Notes: a model not told the origin generated them from the letters alone. Positions 41,001-49,503 are shown, numbered from the stretch's first letter. The stretch is 52,189 bases of DNA from Lentisphaeria bacterium (GCA_017508385.1 JAFVZB010000045.1:1-52189), one strand, 5' to 3'. Made by a program: numbers and translations.

Positions 41001-42017
41001 TTAATTGAAAATCAGCCAGTGCTGATAAAGTTTGCTTTTTTCCGGTGACTTGTCAGGAATCTTTTGAAGAGCCTCAGCCAATTCAGGCAGCAGCGATGCA
41101 ACTGCCGGAGCAAAGAATCTGCTCCGCAGCGGAGCAAAACTCCTGCTTTTTACACAATATTTCAGATAGTTTTTAAGCGAAAGCTCATCTCTTTCACGAC
41201 AATTTAAACAGATCGCCTCACAATTTTTTCCGCAGACAAGCTCCATGCACCCGGCAAACATATCCCGTACACTGTGCAGGAGCTCTGCCATGTCGGACTT
41301 TATGTTGCGGTTCGGAGCACGTTTGAACTCAACTGCATCACTGTAAAGATTTTTCCACTTTTCGGGCACTTCAAGAGTTTTGAACAGTTCCAGCCGTTCA
41401 CCCATCGACCAGCGGTACTGCCTGCGGAAAATCAGCAGAGCATCGGCAGCACCGAGGATGGCTTTGCAGAGATTGCGCAAAATAAAATCAGTTTCATCTG
41501 AGTCCGCCGATATCTTTTCAGCAGCCAGAAGCAAGCCCATACCACGGTTGAGCAGCAGCCTGCACGCCTCGGAATAAGGCAGGTTTTCCGCAGGGATTTC
41601 CGGCAGATACTCTGCGAGCAAATCTTTTCCGCATACCGGATGATAGCCGCGTTTAAGCTCCTGCATCATCAGGCGGTTGCTGTTTTTCTTTATATCTTTT
41701 ACGCTCATGATTCTGCTGAAATCAATATCGACTTTCAGTTCTGCTTCATATTTTTCCGCAATTTCTTTCAGCAGCTTGTCGGCACCGGAAACATTTTGTT
41801 CAGCAAAAACAAAGAAATCGAGGTCGTTGTAGAGAATGCCGTTTTCTTTATCCTGACGTACTCCGCCGTCACCTCTGCCGTAACTGCCTCCCAAAACGAC
41901 ACAAAGGTTTGTGCCGGAAAGGATACTGCCTGTTTCCGCAAGCACATTTTCCAGCAGCAATTCTGCCTCTCTGTCACCTGAAGCGGTAAAATTTTTATGA
42001 GCGTTTGCGTTCAACAT
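41001..42017 (-). CDS. Nucleotidyltransferase-fold protein, role unknown
   Basis: A 338-aa protein with the pol-beta-type nucleotidyltransferase signature: VVLGGSYGRGDGG near residues 41-53, followed by LYNDLDFFVFAE. A third acidic residue lies in KVDIDFSR. The C-terminal two thirds are helical, as in aminoglycoside/lincosamide-type or protein-AMPylating members. There is no signal peptide. It overlaps the preceding gene by 23 nt, the longest overlap in the operon. The ATG at 42017 is used because AGAGGC lies about 10 nt upstream. It may add a nucleotidyl or phospho group during polymer synthesis, or regulate the machinery. Confidence 0.65.
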   Translation of the reverse strand: MLNANAHKNFTASGDREAELLLENVLAETGSILSGTNLCVVLGGSYGRGDGGVRQDKENGILYNDLDFFVFAEQNVSGADKLLKEIAEKYEAELKVDIDFSRIMSVKDIKKNSNRLMMQELKRGYHPVCGKDLLAEYLPEIPAENLPYSEACRLLLNRGMGLLLAAEKISADSDETDFILRNLCKAILGAADALLIFRRQYRWSMGERLELFKTLEVPEKWKNLYSDAVEFKRAPNRNIKSDMAELLHSVRDMFAGCMELVCGKNCEAICLNCRERDELSLKNYLKYCVKSRSFAPLRSRFFAPAVASLLPELAEALQKIPDKSPEKSKLYQHWLIFN

Positions 42018-43224
42018 AAGTAGCTAAGCCTCTCTTTCCCAAACTGCGCAGAACTACTTGCAGTACCAGAAAACATGAGCAGTGATAGTGATAATAATAG
42101 TCGTAGATACGACGCTGTTCCGCAGTGTTTTGCAGTGCGTACATCTCACCCATCTGAAAACAGTAGTGTTCATTGGCAGGATGGCTCTTGACCAGCTCAC
42201 GGCGGAAAAACAGAACCCCCCAGTAGCCGGGATAACGATCCATAGACAGTTTCCAGCACCAGTGTGAGTTTTTGTGTCCGAGATAGTACGGCAAAATCAG
42301 CAGATACGGAATCAATCCTGCAACGGCGAGCACGAGAGCGATAAAGTGTTCCCACAAGCGCAAGATCCATGCCGAGCGGTTCTGCACCGGAGAAAATGCG
42401 TAACTGAAACTGTTGCGCTCAAGAACACCTCCTGAATACGGGTCGATGATGCGTCCCGGAGTTACGATTTTGTTTTTTATCTCAAGTTTTCCTGCCACAT
42501 AGGTTCGGTCGAAAATGATGGAGTGTTCAACAAAACACCCTTTATCCACCAGAGAGCGTTCTCCGACGATGGCATCGTGAATAACACTTTTCCGCTCGAT
42601 AAGAGTGTTGTCGGCAAGCACCAGTGCTCCGTTAAGCTGACACTCCTCTTTGATGATGACATTGGTTCCCGTATGGATATTGTCAGTTATCGAGTATCCC
42701 GGCAGGTTGTAGAAATCATCATTCAAAACCTGAAAATTTACTTCAAAATAGCTTTCAAGAGAGTTGATGAGATAAAAATCGATGTTGCTTTTCAGCAGTT
42801 TACCATCTTTGTAATAATATATTCCGTCATCAACGCCATCATCGGAGCAGGGAACAAAGCTGTTCATAAGCTCATCAAGCGTATGCACTCTCGGCATGAG
42901 CATGCCGTGCAGGATAAGACAATCATTTTCGCACTCTTTGGCATAAACTTCAATCAGATGGCTGACTGTATCGTGACCGCCTCCGCGACGGTAGTCGAGC
43001 GCGAGTTCTCCGTGCTGATACTCATAGAGGTGCTCGGCAAGGTGCTCATTGTATGTGGGACCCAGCAGGAGCATTGTATCTGCCTCGCACCTCAGAGCAA
43101 GGTCGATAAAATATTCAGCGGCACATCTTCCGCCGACGGGCATCATGCCAAGACTGCGGTCCGGAAAATACTCTTTGCACCACTCCTGAGCCTGATTATA
43201 AGGATTTATCAGAAGATTTTTCAT
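41995..43224 (-). CDS. Sugar-nucleotidyltransferase-like protein with left-handed beta-helix and membrane segment
   Basis: A 409-aa protein. The N-terminal 120 residues look like a nucleotidyltransferase Rossmann domain (LGMMPVGGRCAAEYFIDLAL). Residues 175-270 form hexapeptide-type turns (NIHTGTNVIIKEECQLNGALVLADNTLI). Then comes a strong membrane helix (FIALVLAVAGLIPYLLILPYY, about 293-313), and finally an unusual Tyr/His-rich end (IYDYYYHYHCSC). It could be an NDP-sugar synthesising or scaffold protein tied to the membrane next to the priming transferase. I do not recognise the full architecture. Confidence 0.6.
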   Translation of the reverse strand: MKNLLINPYNQAQEWCKEYFPDRSLGMMPVGGRCAAEYFIDLALRCEADTMLLLGPTYNEHLAEHLYEYQHGELALDYRRGGGHDTVSHLIEVYAKECENDCLILHGMLMPRVHTLDELMNSFVPCSDDGVDDGIYYYKDGKLLKSNIDFYLINSLESYFEVNFQVLNDDFYNLPGYSITDNIHTGTNVIIKEECQLNGALVLADNTLIERKSVIHDAIVGERSLVDKGCFVEHSIIFDRTYVAGKLEIKNKIVTPGRIIDPYSGGVLERNSFSYAFSPVQNRSAWILRLWEHFIALVLAVAGLIPYLLILPYYLGHKNSHWCWKLSMDRYPGYWGVLFFRRELVKSHPANEHYCFQMGEMYALQNTAEQRRIYDYYYHYHCSCFLVLQVVLRSLGKRGLATYVERKRS

Positions 43225-43225
43225 C

Positions 43226-43939
43226 TTACCACGCTCCTTTTCCCGTCAGGATCGCCGGAACCGTTTTCAGGAGTATCAGAAAATCTTTCCATACACTGCG
43301 GCTGGCGATGTACTCTTTATCCAGTGCTATCTGCTTGGAAAACGGCAATTCACTCCGTCCGGAAACCTGCCACAAACAGGTTATTCCGGGAGTGATATTC
43401 AACCGTTTTCGCTCTTCCAGAGTGTAAGTTCTTACTTCCGACGGCAGCGGAGGTCTGGGACCCACCAGACTCATGTCACCCAAAATAACATTGAAAAACT
43501 GCGGCAGTTCGTCAATACTGAATTTGCGGATAAATCTGCCCACGGGAGTGATACGGGGGTCACGCTTCATCTTGAAAATCACTCCGTCACCGGATTCGTT
43601 GAGCTTCAAAAGTTCCGCTTTGCGGGCCTCGGCATCGATATACATGCTGCGGAACTTGTAAAACTTGAAGTGCCTGCCGTACTTGCCGACCCGCACCTGA
43701 CTGAATATGATCGGTCCGGGACTGGTAATTTTGACCAGAATTGCTGCAAGCAGAAAGATCGGACTGCCCAAAATAAACGCCAACACAGCAAGAATGATAT
43801 CCATAAGACGTTTGAATGCTTTTGATGTCCCGATGGTGAAATTCCATATCAACATCCTGAGCTGAATGTGATTGTGGCGGAATACAGATGGTTTTTTCAA
43901 CTCCTGCCGCAATGCGATGATCTCTTCGTATTTTGTCAT
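43226..43939 (-). CDS. Priming sugar transferase (WbaP/WcaJ C-terminal type)
   Basis: A 237-aa short phosphoglycosyltransferase that starts repeat-unit synthesis by transferring a sugar-1-phosphate to undecaprenyl phosphate. Visible family motifs are KRLMDIILAVLAFILGSPIFLL (re-entrant membrane helix), KFYKFRSMYIDAE, RDPRITPVGRFIRKFSIDELPQ (with the catalytic Asp-Glu dyad, DE) and GDMSLVGPRPPLPSE. It lacks the N-terminal membrane/Rossmann part of full-length WbaP. It overlaps the EpsI-like gene by 4 nt. Its presence marks a Wzx/Wzy-dependent pathway. Confidence 0.94.
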   Translation of the reverse strand: MTKYEEIIALRQELKKPSVFRHNHIQLRMLIWNFTIGTSKAFKRLMDIILAVLAFILGSPIFLLAAILVKITSPGPIIFSQVRVGKYGRHFKFYKFRSMYIDAEARKAELLKLNESGDGVIFKMKRDPRITPVGRFIRKFSIDELPQFFNVILGDMSLVGPRPPLPSEVRTYTLEERKRLNITPGITCLWQVSGRSELPFSKQIALDKEYIASRSVWKDFLILLKTVPAILTGKGAW

Positions 43940-44994
43940 TTCATGCTCCTTGGTTTCAATACCCGCACAAAATTCCGCAACTCATTTCTGCCCGCCTCAA
44001 TACTGCCGTGTACCGGGATGGATATCTGATAGGTGTAATAACTCTCTTTCGGATTGAAGTGCCTGCGGAAACCGAGAAATCCCGGAGTGGAAAACCGCTC
44101 ACTGCTGTACCATACCCATACCAGAATACGGTGAGCTCCTTTTTGCGCATCGATCTCGGTCACCGCAAAGTTATCCTGCAGGGAGAGCGTTTTTTCGGTA
44201 TGCACCTGCCACAAACTTGTGCGCAGACAGTGGCTCGCAGGATGTATCTCGTGAATATTTTTTCCGCAGCGGACTGCGAGCACCGAGATGTCGCCGTTAC
44301 CTCTGGTATAGCGGTACTGCTTCACTGAACTTGTGGCAAAAAAACGTCCGGTATTGGCGTCAGGCACAAGGGTTCTGCCCCAAAACTCTCCGGCGTGAGC
44401 GGGAAAATCAGGAATGAAACTTTTTCCCTCAAAATACAACTCTTTAGTGTGAAGAAGTAAAAGAGCAGTTCCGGCACACGCTGCCAGAAAGAGAAATGTG
44501 CCTTTTTTGACCTGCAAACAAAAGTGTTTGTTGCACCATATTAAAATAAAACACAACAGCATCGCAACAAATTTTATCATCCAGGCAACGCTCACACTGC
44601 ACATAAAAAGCAATGAAAGCTGATAACTTGAACTCGGAGTTCCCAGAAGCAATACGACCGCAGCCGGAAACAGTTTACAGGCAAAACTCCACGAACAGCA
44701 GAACCACGCCGCCGCCCAGATGACTCCGACCGCCGCGGCAACACTCAGGGCATTGATATGGTGGAGCTGAGTAAACAAAGCAAGCACCAGCAGCGGAATG
44801 AGCACTGGCAAAGCGTAAAAATCAAATTTTTCTCTTCTTTCAGAGCGAACTGCCCAAATTGCCGCCGGGATCGCCGCAAGATAAAATATCCAATCCCAGT
44901 GGTCGAGCCGCGAACTCTTCCACGCCTGAATCAGATAGTGTGAGCGCAAAAGAAGCGGAACAAAACTTGACAGCATGAAAAGGAGTTTTAACAT
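43936..44994 (-). CDS. EpsI-like protein fused to an exosortase-like membrane half
   Basis: A 352-aa protein. Residues 1-180 are five to seven hydrophobic helices. Residues 205-345 are a soluble domain like EpsI, the exosortase-associated protein (ISVLAVRCGKNIHEIHPASHCLRTSLWQV, with the Cys at about 256, then HRILVWVWYSSERFSTPGF). The membrane half resembles exosortase helices but has none of the catalytic Cys/Arg/His motifs. It overlaps the exosortase gene by 7 nt (ATGTTAA), so the two products are made together and probably form one complex. Confidence 0.72.
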   Translation of the reverse strand: MLKLLFMLSSFVPLLLRSHYLIQAWKSSRLDHWDWIFYLAAIPAAIWAVRSERREKFDFYALPVLIPLLVLALFTQLHHINALSVAAAVGVIWAAAWFCCSWSFACKLFPAAVVLLLGTPSSSYQLSLLFMCSVSVAWMIKFVAMLLCFILIWCNKHFCLQVKKGTFLFLAACAGTALLLLHTKELYFEGKSFIPDFPAHAGEFWGRTLVPDANTGRFFATSSVKQYRYTRGNGDISVLAVRCGKNIHEIHPASHCLRTSLWQVHTEKTLSLQDNFAVTEIDAQKGAHRILVWVWYSSERFSTPGFLGFRRHFNPKESYYTYQISIPVHGSIEAGRNELRNFVRVLKPRSMK

Positions 44995-45860
44995 TTTTCC
45001 TGCTCCTTTTCTTTGCCGTTGTCAGCTGAAAATATCCTGCCTGCCGCTAAAAATATTGCAAACGCAAGAATGATTTGAACATATCCGAGAGCGGTGTGCC
45101 ATGAGTCCTGCAAAACGCATTCTCCCCAAATCCTGAAGAGAATGACGGTAAGAGCTATCCGCAGAGAGTTGCCGATGATTATTGACGGAACAATGAATGA
45201 AAAGTGTACGATTTTCCAAACCGTTTTGCTCTGCATCATCCTGACCGCAATAAATGCAATCAGAATAAACGCATCAAGCTGATTTATTCCGCTGCACGCA
45301 TCGGTTATGGCGATATTCAAACCGGGCAGGGTAAGAGATGTACCTTGATAAACAGCTCCGATGCCGAGCATCCGCAAAATGACTCCGCTCAGCATGGTTG
45401 CACTCAGGCGCAGGGGATAACTCAAAAGCAGCATCAATTCGCTGTGGTAGGGAATGAACACACAGCACCACAGCGCAGGAGCGGTGCAGAGCAGTGCCGC
45501 TTCCGCTCCGCTGAAGTAGAGAACAAAGGCACAAATCAGCGACGAAAAAGCGAATGCCGTGCTCAGACTTCCCGGAAACTCATGAGCGGGAACCAATGCA
45601 AGGATATTGGCTGAAACAACCAGTGCCCACGCCGCATATTTATCAACAGTACGTTGCGTTTTCTGAGTTCCTGAGGCAAGATTTTTCAGCATGAGAAAAA
45701 TCAGCATCGCCGCCATTATCAAATCGACCAGAGCAGAATCCCATGCTCCTGCGGAAAACATCGGAACTGCTGCCGAAAAAGCAACGAGCCCCAGAAGCGT
45801 TGAATACAACACTCCGGGGGGATGTTTCCAAAGGTCTTTACAATGTGATTTGATATTCAT
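44988..45860 (-). CDS. Exosortase (transpeptidase for surface-protein sorting)
   Basis: A 290-aa integral membrane protein with about eight helices. The three catalytic residues are in place: Cys189 in TDACSGINQL, Arg234 in GNSLRIALTV and His255 in SWHTALGYVQI. Exosortases cut PEP-CTERM-like tails and are thought to join the protein to another acceptor at the cell surface. The likely substrates are the two PSGQPLPG-ending proteins at the head of the same operon. The start at 45860 (ATGA overlap with the TPR gene) is preferred over one 30 nt upstream. I cannot assign it to a named Xrt subtype. Confidence 0.92.
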   Translation of the reverse strand: MNIKSHCKDLWKHPPGVLYSTLLGLVAFSAAVPMFSAGAWDSALVDLIMAAMLIFLMLKNLASGTQKTQRTVDKYAAWALVVSANILALVPAHEFPGSLSTAFAFSSLICAFVLYFSGAEAALLCTAPALWCCVFIPYHSELMLLLSYPLRLSATMLSGVILRMLGIGAVYQGTSLTLPGLNIAITDACSGINQLDAFILIAFIAVRMMQSKTVWKIVHFSFIVPSIIIGNSLRIALTVILFRIWGECVLQDSWHTALGYVQIILAFAIFLAAGRIFSADNGKEKEQEKC

Positions 45861-48031
45861 TGCGGCATTTTGTTGAGTTTGTTCAAACAATCAAGTGCGG
45901 TTTTATTTTCTGAGTCAACCGACAGCAGCCGGCGGCAAAGCTCCCTTGTCTTTTCCCGTTCATGGTGCAGGTCGCACTCTTTGATTTTCTGCTGCATTCC
46001 TGAAATCCACAAACTCTTCAACCGTTTTTTGTATCTGTTGTTTGCCGGGAGCTTCACCACGTCGGGAATAACTGACAACTTGCCGTTGCGCAAGAGTTTA
46101 TCCGCAAAACAAAGCTGAGTTTCCGGCAGGTCAGGAGCCATCTCGTAAGCCTGACGGGATAACTCCGAAGCCTTTTCAAGCTCTCCGTTTTCAGTAAAAA
46201 GCTCTGCCATGTTCATCAATACCACCCGTCTCTGCGGGCAGTCAGCAGGAAACTTGGCGTATTTTTGGAGAGCCGCCTGATTTCTTTTGTTTTCCGCCAG
46301 AGTACGGGCGGCAAAAAAGAGCAGGTCATAATTATTCCCCGCATCGGATTTTTCCAGTATGTCGCAGGCTTGCTCACGTTTTCCCTGTTTGAGCAAAAGC
46401 AGTGCCCGGCTGAATTGACCGTAGATTTTATCTTTGCTCAAAAACTGCAAATCTTTTTCCCTCATCCAACTTGCGGCAAAGCTCCAGTATGCAGGAGCGA
46501 TATCAGCAGAAAAGTTATCCATGAAAAGTTTTGAAGCTGAGTCCAAATTTTTCTGTTTTATTGCAAGCGCAATATCATAACGAAGCATATCCCGGCTGCT
46601 TTCGGGGAAAAGCTCTTTGTAAGCTGATATGAGTTTTCCTGCAGCAGAAGAGTTGTTGACCAAATTGTATTCGATGGCGAGTTTAAGTATTCCACGGTCT
46701 TTCCCGAACCGCTTTACCGCATCTTGCATAAGAGCGGGATAACTCTGCCCCTTTGCCCTTCCGGCAAGCAGAAGTGTTTTTGCTGTGAAGGCGTCCGGAA
46801 TTCTGCGGTAACTGATCTCAGCAAGCGCAAGGTAAGCCTCATTTTTTACCGCCTCAGCTGAAAATGACCGTTTGAGAAAATCCAGAACCATGGCATCCGC
46901 ACGCTTCTGCAGGTCAAGATAATTGCGATGTGCCAACAGTGAGGAGTAACTCTGTTTTACTGCGGCAGGCTCTGCTCCTTGAACATCGGCACACAAAAAC
47001 ATAAATGCTGCAAGCGGAGTGTCAATGGCTTTTCTCAACGGAACAACCAACTCTTTCAAAAGTTTCATGTCGTTTGCGGCAAGAGCGGTAAGCGCATCGA
47101 AGTAGTAGCTGCACAACATGGCTCCGCTTCCGGAATCAGCCTGATATTGTTTGCGCAAAGCGGCAATTTTTTCACTCTGCCTGAGCAGACAGTATATCTC
47201 AGCGGTCTGCATGGCGACTGCCTGATCGTGATAGGTTGCAAGATACTTTTCAAAAATTTGCAGAGCGTCTCCGAAATTGCGGAAATTAGCATAAAATCTG
47301 CCGAGCGGCGGAGCAAAGGCAAACGGATTGAGCTCATAAGCCGCCCGCAACGCCTTTTCGGAGTTGTTTATATCTCCTGCTTTGAGAAGCAGTCCTGCTT
47401 TGGCGGCAAGAATCTCCTGCCTCACAAAAACATCATCGGTTTTGAAATGTTTTTCGAGCACAAAAAGTTTTTCTTCGTCGCTCAGGTGATTGTGTATGAA
47501 AAGAAGCAGTGCCAGCTCACCGATGCGGTTGTCAGCATCTCGCCTGCGGAGCCGATACCTGTACTTGTTGCTATTGCCGTTTTGTCCTGCGGCATAAAGC
47601 AGAAGCTGATGCTGACGGTTATCGGGAAAATTTTCTTGTGCCAGAAAATTTTCCAACCGGTCAAAATAGCGGGCGAAGCAGAGGCTTTTTATATACTGAG
47701 CTTTATTTTCCGCACTCAGCGGATTGAGCCTGCAAGCCTTGAAACAGTAGTAAACCTGTTCAGGATAGAGCTGTTTCTTTTCGGCGATCGCGCCGAGCAT
47801 GATGAATGCCGCCTCATTGTCACTGTCGGTGCGTATGACTTGGAGCAGCTGAGCTTCGGCAAGTTCGAGAGAGCTCCTGTCTCCGCGCAGAAAATTGCTC
47901 TGAGCCTGCCTGAACAGTCTGACGTTCTGATAGTTGGAAAAAAGCAGAAAGAGAGTCAAACCGATACAGCCCGCCAATATCAGCAGGACGACGGCAAGCA
48001 GTATGATATGCTTTTTTCTTGCTTTATTCAT
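45857..48031 (-). CDS. Membrane-anchored TPR-repeat protein of the exosortase/EPS system
   Basis: A 724-aa protein with one N-terminal membrane anchor (KHIILLAVVLLILAGCIGLTLFLLF, about residues 8-32) and a long helical TPR solenoid in the periplasm. Repeats are easiest to see as ADNEAAFIMLGAIAEKK-type units near 75-110 and in the last 150 residues. It corresponds in position and shape to the large TPR proteins (PrsT-like) found beside PEP-CTERM exosortases, which are believed to scaffold export. It overlaps the exosortase start by 4 nt and follows the sorted-protein genes by 33 bp. Confidence 0.78.
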   Translation of the reverse strand: MNKARKKHIILLAVVLLILAGCIGLTLFLLFSNYQNVRLFRQAQSNFLRGDRSSLELAEAQLLQVIRTDSDNEAAFIMLGAIAEKKQLYPEQVYYCFKACRLNPLSAENKAQYIKSLCFARYFDRLENFLAQENFPDNRQHQLLLYAAGQNGNSNKYRYRLRRRDADNRIGELALLLFIHNHLSDEEKLFVLEKHFKTDDVFVRQEILAAKAGLLLKAGDINNSEKALRAAYELNPFAFAPPLGRFYANFRNFGDALQIFEKYLATYHDQAVAMQTAEIYCLLRQSEKIAALRKQYQADSGSGAMLCSYYFDALTALAANDMKLLKELVVPLRKAIDTPLAAFMFLCADVQGAEPAAVKQSYSSLLAHRNYLDLQKRADAMVLDFLKRSFSAEAVKNEAYLALAEISYRRIPDAFTAKTLLLAGRAKGQSYPALMQDAVKRFGKDRGILKLAIEYNLVNNSSAAGKLISAYKELFPESSRDMLRYDIALAIKQKNLDSASKLFMDNFSADIAPAYWSFAASWMREKDLQFLSKDKIYGQFSRALLLLKQGKREQACDILEKSDAGNNYDLLFFAARTLAENKRNQAALQKYAKFPADCPQRRVVLMNMAELFTENGELEKASELSRQAYEMAPDLPETQLCFADKLLRNGKLSVIPDVVKLPANNRYKKRLKSLWISGMQQKIKECDLHHEREKTRELCRRLLSVDSENKTALDCLNKLNKMPQ

Positions 48032-48064
48032 TTTTCAGTTTCAATCAACACTTTAGAGCTGCAT

Positions 48065-48748
48065 TCAGCGGCTTTCGTAGAGTTTTTTGCGTTTTTTGAG
48101 ATAAATCACCGTTCCACCGCCGACAATCAGAGTTGCGATAATTCCGGGCAGAGGCTGACCGGATGGAGGAGAATTGGTGGAAATGGAAAACTGAAATCCT
48201 GCGGGATTTATCGCATTCTGAGATTTTTTACCGTAATCGACTCCGAAATCACCCCAGTTGAAAACGATGCTGTCACCTGATTTTCCCAGCATCCAGATGT
48301 CACTGTCCTGAGTGGTCGGACTATACATTGTAAAGGTCTCTTTTTTGCCGTTTTCCGAGGTTGTTTCAACCCAGAGAACGATTCTGTCTCCGGGAGAGAA
48401 TTCACCGAGAGAGCCGGATTTCATATCTCCGTAATGTATCTGCGGCAATTTTGCGGAGCCCGCCTGATTGCGTCCGGGACCTCTGCCGCCTCTTCCGCCC
48501 CGGTCTGCGCCCTGACGGTAATTTGCGACGTCATCGTAATAGTACCAGCCGATGTTGCTGATAACGGAGTCCCCGATGGAAACATTAGAACCGTCACTCT
48601 TTTTTACATCAACATAGACTGTCTGCTTGGAGTCAACTGAAAACCATGCTTCACCGGTACCGGACTGCAAACTGTACTGCAACGCAGCGTGAGCCGGAAT
48701 AAAAAGAGCGGAGATAAGCAGAATGGAAAAGAGTGAAAAAGTTTTCAT
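48065..48748 (-). CDS. Exosortase-sorted secreted protein A (PSGQPLPG C-terminal signal, RGG insert)
   Basis: A 227-aa protein with a cleavable signal peptide (MKTFSLFSILLISALFIPAHA) and a tripartite C-terminal sorting tail: PSGQPLPG at residues 195-202, a hydrophobic helix (IIATLIVGGGTVIYL), then a basic end (KKRKKLYESR). It is a paralog of the protein encoded just upstream; both share Q-Y near the mature N-terminus, GWYxxD, GDRIxLWV and IWxxGKS-like motifs. An insert at about residues 82-97 is RGG-rich (DRGGRGGRGPGRNQAG). It is probably a surface-anchored structural protein. It overlaps the upstream gene by 4 nt. Confidence 0.78.
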   Translation of the reverse strand: MKTFSLFSILLISALFIPAHAALQYSLQSGTGEAWFSVDSKQTVYVDVKKSDGSNVSIGDSVISNIGWYYYDDVANYRQGADRGGRGGRGPGRNQAGSAKLPQIHYGDMKSGSLGEFSPGDRIVLWVETTSENGKKETFTMYSPTTQDSDIWMLGKSGDSIVFNWGDFGVDYGKKSQNAINPAGFQFSISTNSPPSGQPLPGIIATLIVGGGTVIYLKKRKKLYESR

Positions 48749-49338
48749 TTTTCCGCCTCTTTTTTCTTATTCAGATAATATTTTCTTGCACCGAATGCAA
48801 CTCCGCCGACTGCGAGGACAGCCAGAATTCCGGGCAGAGGCTGACCTGAGGGAGCATTGTTGCCGTTGGTGTTTTGAGTATTGACCTTGAAGGTGTAATA
48901 CTCCTGAGTACCGTTTGAACCGAAATTGCCGCCTGCGATGGAAAAACCTCCGGCAATCTCTCTTGACTTGCCCCAAATAATGTTGTCGGCAACACTTTTT
49001 TCCGGCTTGGTGGAAACGTAAACGTCACCGACGTTATCCTTTACCCATAAGCCGATGCGGTCATTTTCGGTGAAAGTGGCAGATAGTCCGTTGTTGAAAG
49101 AGCCTGACTTGCCGGTATCGAGATTGTACCAGCCGTAATCGGCGTATCCCTGACCGCGGTCGATGTAGTTATCCTGACCGTTGTCTTTATCTTTGCGGCT
49201 TTCGAGCACCAGATCAAATGCCAGGGTGGTGTCACCATCGAAAGTGAGCCATCCCTGATTGCCATTGACATTGTACTGATAAGCCCCCATTACAGAAGCA
49301 CAGCACGCAAACAGAAAAAGTACAATAAGTTTTTTCAT
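48745..49338 (-). CDS. Exosortase-sorted secreted protein B (PSGQPLPG C-terminal signal)
   Basis: A 197-aa first gene of the EPS operon. It has a signal peptide MKKLIVLFLFACCASVMG, a mature beta-rich domain (YQYNVNGNQGWLTFDGD, NDRIGLWVKDNVGDVYV, NIIWGKS) and a C-terminal sorting tail: PSGQPLPG at residues 163-170, helix ILAVLAVGGVAFGA, basic end RKYYLNKKKEAEK. AGGAGG lies 7 nt before the start. As the most promoter-proximal gene it should be the most highly expressed product, as expected for an abundant matrix or surface component. I know no family for the mature domain. Confidence 0.8.
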   Translation of the reverse strand: MKKLIVLFLFACCASVMGAYQYNVNGNQGWLTFDGDTTLAFDLVLESRKDKDNGQDNYIDRGQGYADYGWYNLDTGKSGSFNNGLSATFTENDRIGLWVKDNVGDVYVSTKPEKSVADNIIWGKSREIAGGFSIAGGNFGSNGTQEYYTFKVNTQNTNGNNAPSGQPLPGILAVLAVGGVAFGARKYYLNKKKEAEK

Positions 49339-49405
49339 AATATCCTCCTCATCTCAATAAAACGAAACCCAAATTACTCCTTTGGGACTTCGCATGAAAA
49401 AAACA

Positions 49406-49434
49406 ATTATACATGGTATAATAATATACCACAA
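49406..49434 (-). promoter_or_regulatory. Promoter of the EPS/exosortase operon with a palindrome in the spacer
   Basis: On the minus strand, -35 TTGTGG (49434-49429) and -10 TATAAT (49411-49406) are 17 bp apart. The spacer contains the inverted repeat TGGTATA-N4-TATACCA (49414-49431), which also overlaps the -35. A regulator bound there would control all 21 genes. The leader to the first start codon is about 60 nt. Confidence 0.6.
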
Positions 49435-49503
49435 AACAACAAAAATGCAAACCGGAAAAGCGTATCTGTTGCAGTAATTGGCTGTCGCACCGTTTCTGAA
49501 AAT

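Noticed and set aside
46979..48280. 433-codon rightward frame
   Set aside because: It is antisense to the TPR gene and the start of the sorted-protein gene, with no recognisable domain and no promoter.
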